Source of the DNA: CAYRYU01 sp964428355
GTDB taxonomy: Bacteria; Muiribacteriota; Ozemobacteria; Ozemobacterales; Ozemobacteraceae
Assembly: GCA_964428355.1 (NCBI GenBank)
Contig: CAYRYU010000087.1
Location: 1-30,132, forward strand
Direction of reading: 5' to 3'
Length of the DNA stretch: 30,132 nt
Shown: positions 15,727-23,800 of the stretch, in pieces
Position numbering within the stretch: position 1 is the first letter of the stretch
How the letters are laid out: every line of letters begins with the position of its first letter
Made by a program: the position numbers and the translations under genes
The notes under the pieces: model-generated
The model's input: the letters and a program-made list of their open reading frames with translations, nothing else
Database searches by the model: none
Told to the model about the DNA's origin: nothing

Positions 15727-16740
15727 ATGACGAACAGGTGGTCCCATGGAGATCTGGCCGGAGTCGCCCTGGTCGTCGGCCTGTTCCTCCTTCCGTTCGT
15801 CCTCGGATCGGCCCTGGACAAATTCACCACCCACATCCTCATCCAGGTCCTGCTCTACGCTTCGATGGCCCAGGCATGGAACATCATCGGCGGTTATGGA
15901 GGCCAGGTCTCATTCGGACACTCGGTCTTCTTCGGGATAGGGGCATACGGGGCGGCCCTCGCCGTCGTGAAGTTCCAGTCGGTTCCCTGGTCCGGCGCGC
16001 TTCTGGGAGCACTCGCAGCCGCCGTGGTCGCCGTGATGGTCAGCTACCCCTGTTTCAGGCTGAAAGGCCATTACTTCGCAATCGCCACCTTCGCGATCGT
16101 CGAGATCTTCAGCCGTCTTTTCATGGTCTGGAACTGGGTGAACGGCGCACTGGGGCTCGACTACGAGGTTTTGGACGACGGGGTCTGGCATTTCGTCTGG
16201 AACAGCTCGAAAACCGGTTATTACTTCGGGGCGCTCACGCTTTTCGTGATCGTGTTCGGCGTAGTCCGGTGGCTCGAGGCGCACAGGTTCGGTTTCTATC
16301 TTCGCGCCATCCGTGAGGGACAGGAGGTTGCAGAAAGTCTCGGGGTCGATAGCACGCGCGTCAAGCTGTCCGCCATGGCTATCTCGGCATTCCTCACCGC
16401 CCTTTGTGGCGCCTTTTTCGCTCAGTACTACCTGCGGGTGGATCCTCCCACGGTCATGTCGCTGGAAATGTCGATGAAGTTCGTGCTCATTCCAATCCTC
16501 GGGGGAATCGGGACCCTCTGGGGGCCGTTCCTTGGCGCGGCTCTTCTTCTTCCGCTCCAGGAGCTGACCAGGTCCCAGCTTTCCCGGCTCGGTCCCGGAA
16601 TCGACCTGGTGATCTTCGGTCTCCTGATCATCATCGTCGTCGTGGGCCAGCCTGCTGGAATTCTCGGGATGGTACATTCTCTCGGAAATTGGTGGAGACG
16701 CCCCCCGAAAGCGTCGGACGAGGGAGCGGCGGATGCTTGA
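15727..16740 (+). CDS. livM: Branched-chain amino-acid ABC transporter permease LivM
   Basis: Second permease subunit, 337 residues, with multiple hydrophobic helices. AWNIIGGYGGQVSFGHSVFFGIGAYG is encoded near residues 40-70 and is the LivM signature; GFYLRAIREGQEVAESLGVD is its ATPase-contact loop. The gene lies 7 nt after livH and its last eight bases overlap the start of livG. The C-terminal tail is short, basic and proline-rich. Confidence 0.95.
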   Translation: MTNRWSHGDLAGVALVVGLFLLPFVLGSALDKFTTHILIQVLLYASMAQAWNIIGGYGGQVSFGHSVFFGIGAYGAALAVVKFQSVPWSGALLGALAAAVVAVMVSYPCFRLKGHYFAIATFAIVEIFSRLFMVWNWVNGALGLDYEVLDDGVWHFVWNSSKTGYYFGALTLFVIVFGVVRWLEAHRFGFYLRAIREGQEVAESLGVDSTRVKLSAMAISAFLTALCGAFFAQYYLRVDPPTVMSLEMSMKFVLIPILGGIGTLWGPFLGAALLLPLQELTRSQLSRLGPGIDLVIFGLLIIIVVVGQPAGILGMVHSLGNWWRRPPKASDEGAADA

Positions 16741-17491
16741 ACTTCGCGACGTGACCGTCGCCTTCGGCTCCCTACTGGCGAACGACCGCGTTTCATTCAC
16801 AGTCGACGCGGGAACGATCGTGGGGCTCATCGGCCCGAACGGAGCGGGGAAAACCACCCTTTTCAACTGCATCAGCGGGATGATCCCCGCAGCCGGAGGC
16901 AGGATCACCTTCCAGGGAACGGACATCACGGGGTGGCCGCCCCACCTGGTTGCGAGGCATGGAATTGTCCGGACATTCCAGATCGTACGACCCCTCAGGG
17001 AGATGACCGTCCTGGAAAACGTCATGGTGGGAGCTTACCTCAAGGAATCCAACCCTGCCAGGGCGGAAGGGATCGCCCGAAAGTGCCTGGAGATGTGCCG
17101 TCTGGAAGGGCTCGGGAACCAACCCGCGGGTGAACTTCCCATCGGGCACAAGAAGAGACTCGAGGTCGCCCGCGCGATCGCGACATGCCCGAGTTTCCTG
17201 ATGCTCGACGAAGCAGTCGCAGGCCTCACTTCCACCGAGGTCAAGGAAACCGTCGAGGTCATCCGGAACCTGAAAGCCGAGGGGAAGATGACCATCCTCA
17301 TGGTAGAGCACATCATGGAAGCGGTAATGACGCTCGCCGACCGGCTCGTCGTTCTCGACGGCGGAGTGAAGATCGCCCAGGGAAAGCCATCTGACGTCGT
17401 TCGCGACCCCAGAGTCATCGCCGCCTACCTCGGAGAGAAATTCAGCCGCCGCCTCCAGGAAAAACGCCAGGAAGGTGGATCCGATGCCTGA
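16733..17491 (+). CDS. livG: Branched-chain amino-acid ABC transporter ATP-binding protein LivG
   Basis: Cytoplasmic ABC ATPase of 252 residues. The Walker A GPNGAGKTT starts at residue 34, the Walker B is FLMLDEAVAGL, and the switch His lies in MVEHIMEAV. The ABC signature reads LPIGHKKRLEVARAI, where LivG proteins usually have LSYGQQRRLE, so this is a slightly divergent signature. The start overlaps livM by eight nt (ATGCTTGA). It powers uptake together with LivF. Confidence 0.95.
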   Translation: MLELRDVTVAFGSLLANDRVSFTVDAGTIVGLIGPNGAGKTTLFNCISGMIPAAGGRITFQGTDITGWPPHLVARHGIVRTFQIVRPLREMTVLENVMVGAYLKESNPARAEGIARKCLEMCRLEGLGNQPAGELPIGHKKRLEVARAIATCPSFLMLDEAVAGLTSTEVKETVEVIRNLKAEGKMTILMVEHIMEAVMTLADRLVVLDGGVKIAQGKPSDVVRDPRVIAAYLGEKFSRRLQEKRQEGGSDA

Positions 17492-18233
17492 GCCGATCTC
17501 CCCCGGGGCAACCTCCGGACCAGTTCCGATCCTTCAACTCTCGCGTGTTTCATGCCGCTATGACCAGGCACTGGTAGTCGACCAGGTCTCGTTGGATGTG
17601 TTCCCGGGCGAACTGGTGGCGATCGTCGGAGCGAACGGAGCGGGAAAATCCACGATCATGCGGACAATCGCGGGGTTGATGTCCCCCGTTTCAGGAGCGA
17701 TCAGTTTCGAAGGCCAGGAGATAGGCGGGCTCCCCGCTCACGCCGTTCTAGCGCGCGGAATCAGCTACATCCCCGAAGGCCGCCGGCTGTTTCCCAAGCT
17801 TTCGATCCGCGAAAACCTCGAGCTCGGTGCATACCTCGTCCGGGACCAGGATGAGATCCGTCGAAGGCTCGAGGAGGCGATGGACCTTTTTCCGATCCTC
17901 CGCGAACGGGCTTCCCAGACCGCGGAAACGCTTAGCGGAGGCGAGCAACAGATGTGCGCCATTGCCCGGGGCCTCATGTCCCGACCCCGCCTCCTTCTCG
18001 TGGACGAACTGTCCCTCGGCCTCATGCCCGCCAAGGTGGAAAAGGTTCTCGAAGCCATCGTCAAGATCAAGCAGAAGGGAACAACGGTCGTTCTCGTGGA
18101 ACAGATGGTCCAGGAGGCCCTCGAGATCGCCGACCGCGGATACGTCATCCAGGTCGGCAAGGTCGTCCTGAACGGCCCCGCCCGCGACCTCCTCGACTCC
18201 CCCACCGTCCGCAAAGCCTACCTGGGCATGTAA
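17484..18233 (+). CDS. livF: Branched-chain amino-acid ABC transporter ATP-binding protein LivF
   Basis: Second ABC ATPase of the transporter, 249 residues from ATG 17484. This start is preferred over the in-frame GTG at 17475 because AGGAAGG lies about 8 nt upstream and because it reproduces the 8-nt overlap with the previous gene (ATGCCTGA) seen at livM/livG. Visible motifs are Walker A GANGAGKST, ABC signature LSGGEQQMCAIARGL, Walker B LLLVDELSLGL and the switch His-equivalent region LVEQMVQEA (Gln in place of His, common in LivF). It is the last gene of the operon. Confidence 0.95.
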   Translation: MPEPISPGATSGPVPILQLSRVSCRYDQALVVDQVSLDVFPGELVAIVGANGAGKSTIMRTIAGLMSPVSGAISFEGQEIGGLPAHAVLARGISYIPEGRRLFPKLSIRENLELGAYLVRDQDEIRRRLEEAMDLFPILRERASQTAETLSGGEQQMCAIARGLMSRPRLLLVDELSLGLMPAKVEKVLEAIVKIKQKGTTVVLVEQMVQEALEIADRGYVIQVGKVVLNGPARDLLDSPTVRKAYLGM

Positions 18234-18241
18234 ACCGGGGA

Positions 18242-18361
18242 CACGAGCCCCACGAGGGGGCGAATGTGCCCGAATAGCCAGGATGGCGCAGTCCTTGAGT
18301 GCACGAGCCCCACGACGGGGTGAATGTGCCCGAAAAGCCAGGATGGCGCAGTCCTTGAGGG
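18242..18361 (+). repeat. Two tandem 60-bp repeats, intergenic copies
   Basis: 18242-18301 and 18302-18361 are direct repeats that differ at about four positions. Each begins CACGAGCCCCACGA and contains two small dyads, CCCC-ACGAC-GGGG and GCCA-GGA-TGGC. The same 60-bp unit, about 92% identical and in the same sense as the host gene, occurs twice inside the kinase gene at 25981-26100. The copies sit directly after livF, before the metG promoter. They have no protein-coding role here, and one copy has a stop in the frame used in the kinase. Confidence 0.92.
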
Positions 18362-18372
18362 CACCCGACCAG

Positions 18373-18418
18373 TTTTCCCGAAAGCCCGCCGAAAAATCTA
18401 AGAGTGGTTTCGGGAAAA
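18373..18418. repeat. 11-bp inverted repeat upstream of metG
   Basis: TTTTCCCGAAA (18373-18383) and TTTCGGGAAAA (18408-18418) form a perfect 11-bp inverted repeat around a 24-nt loop, 26 nt before the metG -35. It could be an operator, or a hairpin closing the liv transcript. The absence of a T-tract after it argues against a classical intrinsic terminator. Confidence 0.55.
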
Positions 18419-18443
18419 GATTCCTGTGTCCCTCTTTTAGCTC

Positions 18444-18473
18444 TTGACGGAAAACCGGGTGGAGTTCTAGGAT
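18444..18473 (+). promoter_or_regulatory. Promoter of metG, predicted leaderless
   Basis: TTGACG (18444-18449), an 18-nt spacer and TAGGAT (18468-18473) form a good housekeeping-type promoter. The metG ATG is only 7 nt after the -10, so transcription should begin at or next to the start codon. No Shine-Dalgarno precedes the ATG. Confidence 0.6.
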
Positions 18474-18480
18474 CATTTCC

Positions 18481-20511
18481 ATGAATACGAATCCTTCTTC
18501 ATCCGCATCGACCGATCCCGGCCGCCCCACATTCCCCAAGCGCGTTGTCATCACCGGCGGTATGCCCTATGGAAACAAGGAGCTCCATTTCGGCCACGTC
18601 GGTGGAATGTATGTCCATGCCGACGCATATGCCCGGTTCCTCCGGGACCGTATCGGCGGGGAAAACGTCCTCTTCGTTTCGGGAACCGACTGTTACGGGT
18701 CGCCCATAGTTGAATACCACCGGCAGTTGAAAGCTGCGGGGAAGTTCACCGGGACGATCGAGGAGTTCGTCGCCCGGAATCACGAGCGCCAGCGCGAAAC
18801 ACTCGCAGCTTACGGGATCAGCCTCGACATTTTCGCGGCATCCGGCCTGGGCCGCTCGAAGGAGATCCACCGCGAGTTCTGCCAGGGCTTTTTCAAACGC
18901 CTTTATGAGAATGGTCATCTGTTGAAGCTTTCCGCACCTCAGTTCTTCGACCCCAAGGCGGGGGTATTCCTGAACGGGCGCCAGGTGACCGGTCAGTGTC
19001 CGGTTCCCGGCTGCAAATCCGAGACCGGATATGCGGACGAGTGCGCCCTAGGGCATCCGTACGAACCCCGTGAGCTCATCAACCCCAAGAGTGCCCTTTC
19101 GGGCGAACGTCCGGAAATGCGAACGGTATCGAACTGGTACATCGATCTCGAGAGGTTCAGGGGTGAGCTTACGCGGTGGGTGAAAGGCCGGTACGAGCGG
19201 CCCGAGTGCCGCACTTTCGCGATCAAGGCGATGGAGGAGTTCCTCGAACCCCCCGCGATCTACGTGAAGCCTGGCCAGAACGAGGTCCTTTCGGGTGTGC
19301 AGGGTGAGCTTCCGCACCACACACGGTCTGACGACAAGAACGGTGCCGCCAAGCTCGTTTTCGACTGCCTTTCCGACCGCGAAACCGCGAGCGCGAAGCT
19401 GGCACAGCGCGGAGTGCGTTTCAGGAACGGGAAGACGCTCGTTCCCTACCGCCTGTCAGGAAACGTTGAATGGGGGGTTCCAGTTCCGGAAATGCCGGAA
19501 GCGGAAACCGATCCGAGCCTCCGGGGACTGACCTTCTGGGTCTGGCCCGAGTCGCTCTGGGCCCCGACCGCCTTCACGGCGACCTGTCTGGAGAAACGCG
19601 GCCTTCCCAAGGAGAGCTGGCGGGATTGGTGGTGCAACAAGGATGCCCACGTGTACCAGTTCATCGGCGAGGACAACATCTACTTCTACAGCCTGGCCGA
19701 GATGAGCATGTTCATGGGCGACTCGTCGAAGGCCCCGACCTCGGCCCCCCCGGATGGGGAGCTCCAGCTCCCCGACCTCGTCGTCAACAACCATATCCTC
19801 TTCTTCGACAAGAAGGCCAGCAGCAGCGGGGCGATCAAGCCTCCCATGGCGCATGAACTGCTCGAACACTACACTGCCGATCAGCTCCGGGCACACTTTC
19901 TTGCGCTCGGGCTCGGTTTGCGCAGCGTGGGGTTCAAACCCAGGCCCTTCAGCCCTTCGAAGGATCCCCGCGAAGCCGATCCGGTGCTGAAGGAGGGGAA
20001 TCTACTCTGCAACGCGTTCAACCGCGCAGTCCGCACATGTTTTTACACGCTGCAGAAGCACTTCTCCGGGCGGATCCCCGCGGGCGACGTCTCGAACAAC
20101 GTCCTGGAAGACGCGAAGAAGACGGTCCTGGCTTTCGAGCAGGCCATGGCGAAGCACGAATTCCACCAGGCCATGGCAGTGGCCGACACCTACATCCGCG
20201 GAATCACAAAGCACTGGTCGGCCAACGTCAAACCCGGAGCCGAGGCCGGCACCGAAGACCCCAACCTCAAGCGGACCCTCATCGACTCGTTCCACATGGT
20301 GCGGACGGCGACGGCCATAATGCATCCCATCGCACCGTCAGGGACCGAAATGATCCGGGAATACCTGAACATCGGGCCGGAATTCTGGGACTGGAACCGG
20401 ATCTTCGAGCCCGTGACGACCTTCTTCAAGGACCCCGCGACCCACACCCTCAAGTTCCTCGAGCCGCGGGTGGACTTCTTCCCCAAGCATCCGAGCCAGG
20501 TCGCCACCTGA
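18481..20511 (+). CDS. metG: Methionyl-tRNA synthetase (divergent)
   Basis: Class I aminoacyl-tRNA synthetase of 676 residues that charges tRNA-Met in the cytoplasm. The N-terminus VITGGMPYGNKELHFGHVGG holds the HIGH motif as HFGH (residues 36-39), followed by FVSGTDCYGSP, typical of MetRS. A zinc-knuckle region (CPVPGCKSETGYADEC) lies near residues 175-190, and the QFIGEDNIYFY segment is the MetRS FxGKD-type motif. The KMSKS loop reads KASSS (445-449), lacking the second Lys. No C-terminal EMAPII-like tRNA-binding domain is seen. Overall it is quite unlike E. coli MetRS but clearly of the family. It is a single-gene unit with its own promoter. Confidence 0.9.
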   Translation: MNTNPSSSASTDPGRPTFPKRVVITGGMPYGNKELHFGHVGGMYVHADAYARFLRDRIGGENVLFVSGTDCYGSPIVEYHRQLKAAGKFTGTIEEFVARNHERQRETLAAYGISLDIFAASGLGRSKEIHREFCQGFFKRLYENGHLLKLSAPQFFDPKAGVFLNGRQVTGQCPVPGCKSETGYADECALGHPYEPRELINPKSALSGERPEMRTVSNWYIDLERFRGELTRWVKGRYERPECRTFAIKAMEEFLEPPAIYVKPGQNEVLSGVQGELPHHTRSDDKNGAAKLVFDCLSDRETASAKLAQRGVRFRNGKTLVPYRLSGNVEWGVPVPEMPEAETDPSLRGLTFWVWPESLWAPTAFTATCLEKRGLPKESWRDWWCNKDAHVYQFIGEDNIYFYSLAEMSMFMGDSSKAPTSAPPDGELQLPDLVVNNHILFFDKKASSSGAIKPPMAHELLEHYTADQLRAHFLALGLGLRSVGFKPRPFSPSKDPREADPVLKEGNLLCNAFNRAVRTCFYTLQKHFSGRIPAGDVSNNVLEDAKKTVLAFEQAMAKHEFHQAMAVADTYIRGITKHWSANVKPGAEAGTEDPNLKRTLIDSFHMVRTATAIMHPIAPSGTEMIREYLNIGPEFWDWNRIFEPVTTFFKDPATHTLKFLEPRVDFFPKHPSQVAT

Positions 20512-20597
20512 AGATTCGGACCAGGTGCCGAAAGTTCCACGGTAGATTCGAACGCGCGACCCCGGCCTGAGTCCCCGGCCGGAATACCCGCAGAGGG

Positions 20598-20812
20598 CTC
20601 AGAGAACACAGAGACCCCGACTCTGTGATCTCTGAATCCGTGAAAAGTCGCCGAAGAATGGTTTTTCCACGGATTTTCACGGATGGACACGGATTGGATT
20701 TTGGGAGAATCAGTGTTGATCCGGGTTTATCCGTGGCTATAATTCTTCGTTCCCGATCCCTTCCTCCGTCGGTGGATTTTTTTCCGCACATTATCTGTGC
20801 GCTCTGTGGCCA
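20598..20812. repeat. Intergenic repeat element with nested dyads and phased ACGGAT motifs
   Basis: This stretch between the convergent metG and kinase genes has no ORF. It contains a 14-bp hairpin with one mismatch (20600-20613 with 20621-20634; CAGAGA and CACAGAG motifs). An 11-bp inverted repeat pairs 20636-20646 with 20674-20684, CCACGGAT (20667-20674) pairs with ATCCGTGG (20729-20736), and CGAAGAAT (20652-20659) pairs with ATTCTTCG (20742-20749). There is also a small hairpin, CGCACA-TTATC-TGTGCG (20785-20801). ACGGAT recurs three times exactly 10 bp apart (20669, 20679, 20689). I recognise CACGGAT/CACAGAG-rich intergenic repeats of this style from many unrelated environmental bacteria; their function is unknown to me. 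Confidence 0.75.
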
Positions 20813-20875
20813 TTCCTTCCTCCCTTTCAACGAACGTGATTCGTTTGGAATCCTGTCGGAGAAGAAGACAGCTCT

Positions 20876-23800
20876 TCAGTCTTCAGCGCTTCGGAGAGGT
20901 ATCTCCACCGTCAGGCAGACACCTTTACGGCGACGGTTCTCGATCTCGAGCGACCCCCCGAGCAGAAGCGCCCGGTATCTCATCGTTCTCAGGCCGATCC
21001 CGGTTTGCCGCCCTGGCTTGGTTTCGAAGGGAAGGCCATCGTTGGAAACACTCAGGGAAAGCCCGTTCGAGGTCCGGTGGAACTCGATCGCCACGGACTC
21101 CGCCCGACCGTGGCGAACGGCATTGTGCACGGCCTCCTGGATGATCCGGACCAGGTGGGATGTGGTTTCCTGCGACAACCGCAGTTCCTTCCCGATTTTC
21201 ACCTTGCAAGCGATCCCGAAGCGTCCTTCAAGGGAATCCCCCAGTTCGGTGAAAAGTTCATGGGACGTCTGGAATTCCGAGTAGTTGCAGAGGCTTTTCG
21301 AAAGCGCGCGTCCCTGTTCGAGACTCTCGTGGAGCTGGCACACCAGGGGCTCGAGGTCGGAAGCCGAAAGACGTGTCTTCGCGCGGACTTTGGACTTCAA
21401 GGCCCCCGCCAGGTAAACGCAACCGCTGATCTGCTGGCAGAGATCGTCGTGAAGTTCCCGGCCAAGGCGTTCCCGTTCTTCTTCACCGGCGGAAAGGATC
21501 TGCCTGACCATCTCACGACGCTCCGTGATCTCGCGCATCACCAGCAACCTTTTCCCTTCTTTCATCTTAACCGCACGGTTGGAAACCAAAAACACCTTTT
21601 GGATTTTTCCACGAAACTGGGGAAGGTGAACCTCGAAATCGCCATTCCGAGGAATTTTCTGCCCGAAAAGCCTTGTCAGGCTCGGATATCGCCCTGAGGG
21701 GTTTCGAAGTGCGGGAAAAACCTTTCGTGCATTTGGTGAGAGATACCTGACCCGGCCCCTCCGGTCGGAAAGGATGATCACTTCCGAAAGGTTCTGGAGC
21801 GCCCCCCGGTAGAACCGCTCCGAGACCACCAGCTTGCGCTGGGCGGCCTTCCGTTCGGCGATCTCGCTGCGCAGCCGACGGTTGGATTCGCGGATCCTGT
21901 CGAAGAGGCGCGCATTCTCGAGGGCCATGCCCATCTTGCTCGCGAGCATTTCGAGCAGGTCCTGGCGGTCCTTCGGGAATGCTTGGCGTGCCTGGTCGTG
22001 TTCCAGATACATGAGTCCGGCGAGAGTCGCGCGATGGTACAGAGGCAGGAACATGATCGACCGTGGGGAATGGGCACGAACGAAAGGATCACCCCGCGAG
22101 ATCTCCTCCTCGGAGGCATCGCCGATCACCAGGGTTCTTCCAGTCGCGAGAGTCTGCCGCAGAAGCGAAAGTGGAGCCCTTTCCCGCCATGCCTCGGGGT
22201 CGAAGGGAACCTTTTCCCTGATCCCGGTCCGGCTGCGCCTTTCCCCGATGCGCCCCTCCGCTTCAAGTATCCAGCCGTCATCCATCGGGGGGGAGGAACC
22301 ATCTTCCCCAAACCCGGGTTTTCCCCCTGAGGGCCCTGCATCATCGGCTTCATCACCTGAGGGCAGAAAAAGCATCGCGCGCGTCGCCCCGGCGGCTTTG
22401 AGCGACAAACGGAGGATGGCCGACTCGAGCTTCCCCGTTCCCGCCGTCTCCTTGATTGCAGTAAAGGCTTTTAGGAGGAAGGCGAGGTCTATCGACTGGA
22501 CAAGCCGGCCGCTGACGGCGAGTGTCCTTGAATGGACCGTCGAACTCGAGGAGATCTCCTGGCTCTTCACCTCTTCGAAGGCATTCGGGAAACGTCGGAT
22601 CACGTCGAGGGCCTTGGGACCGGCTCCCCAGGAGGAATACATTTCATGCGCCCGCCGCGCATGCGGAAGGGAACAATCGGGCCATCCGGACTCGGCCCAG
22701 AAGTCGGCCAGCAACTCGTGGCCCAGGGCCGCTTCGTGGATGAACCCGTTGCTTTCCGCCTGCCGGATACCTTCGAGATAGAGCTCCGGAGCTCCCGGCC
22801 CCATCTTGAGCCTTCTGAGCCGCTCCGCCTTGAGCAGAAGGAGCTTGTGGCGGAAAGCGGTCGGGTTGTACCGGACCCATTTTTCGAACTGCGCCTCGGA
22901 CGCTTCGGTTTCTTGCTCGAACCGGAGGCGGTTCTCCCCGGCAGGCGTTTCAGCAAGCAGGGCGAGTTTGGTCAACGCCCCGTAGAATTCACGTTCGGGC
23001 TGGTCGATATACCCGCGAAAGAAAACCTCCAGGGTCATGCAGGTCCGGTGCATATCCAGGGCTTTATCGAACTCCCTGAAAAAGTAATGGATCATGCACT
23101 TGGACTGGAGGGTTCCTCCGTACATCGGTCGGATTGGCGTATCCCAGAACACTGCAAGAGCTTCTTTTTCATCGAACCGGTCATCGTTCAGCGAAGTCGG
23201 GGAACTGGTCTCCCCAACCAGGCATAGTACCGTCTGGCGAAGGATCCGGAAGCAAAGGGTCACAGGGAAATTCGGGACCCGGTCAAAAAATGTCAACCGC
23301 CCTTCGATCTCCCGGCGAATCGTTTGGAGATTGCGCCCCGAGCGAATCCCAAGGACACTTTCATGCCACAGGCAATAGACGGAGCAGGGGAAATCCGAGC
23401 CCTCGAGGGCCCATTTGTATCCATCGAGGAGGATGGCCGAAACTTCGGAGTTCGGCCTTTTCCAGAAAGCCGAATATGGGCCCACGACGTCAAGGGCACG
23501 AGCCTGGATCCGTCGGTCGCCAACCCGCTCCGCAAGGGAAATGGAAATCCGTCCCATACGCCAGGATTCGTCGGGGTCGGTATCGGAAGCAAGCATCACC
23601 CCTTGTGCCATCAGTGCAAAGCCGATCGCGGATTCTGGAGCGATTCCGAAATCCAGCGTCAGAAGGATGATGTTGTTGACGATCTGGGGATACATCGAGG
23701 AATGGGTGTGGAACGCGGCGGTGAACATGTTGTGCAAGACGTCGATCGCAAGCCTTTTCTCGAGAACGGTCATCACGGGAAGGCCCAGGATCTCCTCGTC

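Noticed and set aside
14430..15842. 470-codon open frame on the minus strand across livK/livH
   Set aside because: Its product is a highly charged, low-complexity sequence antisense to two clear transporter genes; long antisense frames are expected in GC-rich coding DNA.
18242..18361. CRISPR array
   Set aside because: Only two units, directly abutting with no unique spacers, and the same unit occurs in a coding region.
20562..20582. CCGGCC/GGCCGG hairpin after metG as terminator
   Set aside because: Six-bp stem with a 9-nt loop and no T-run; not enough to call.
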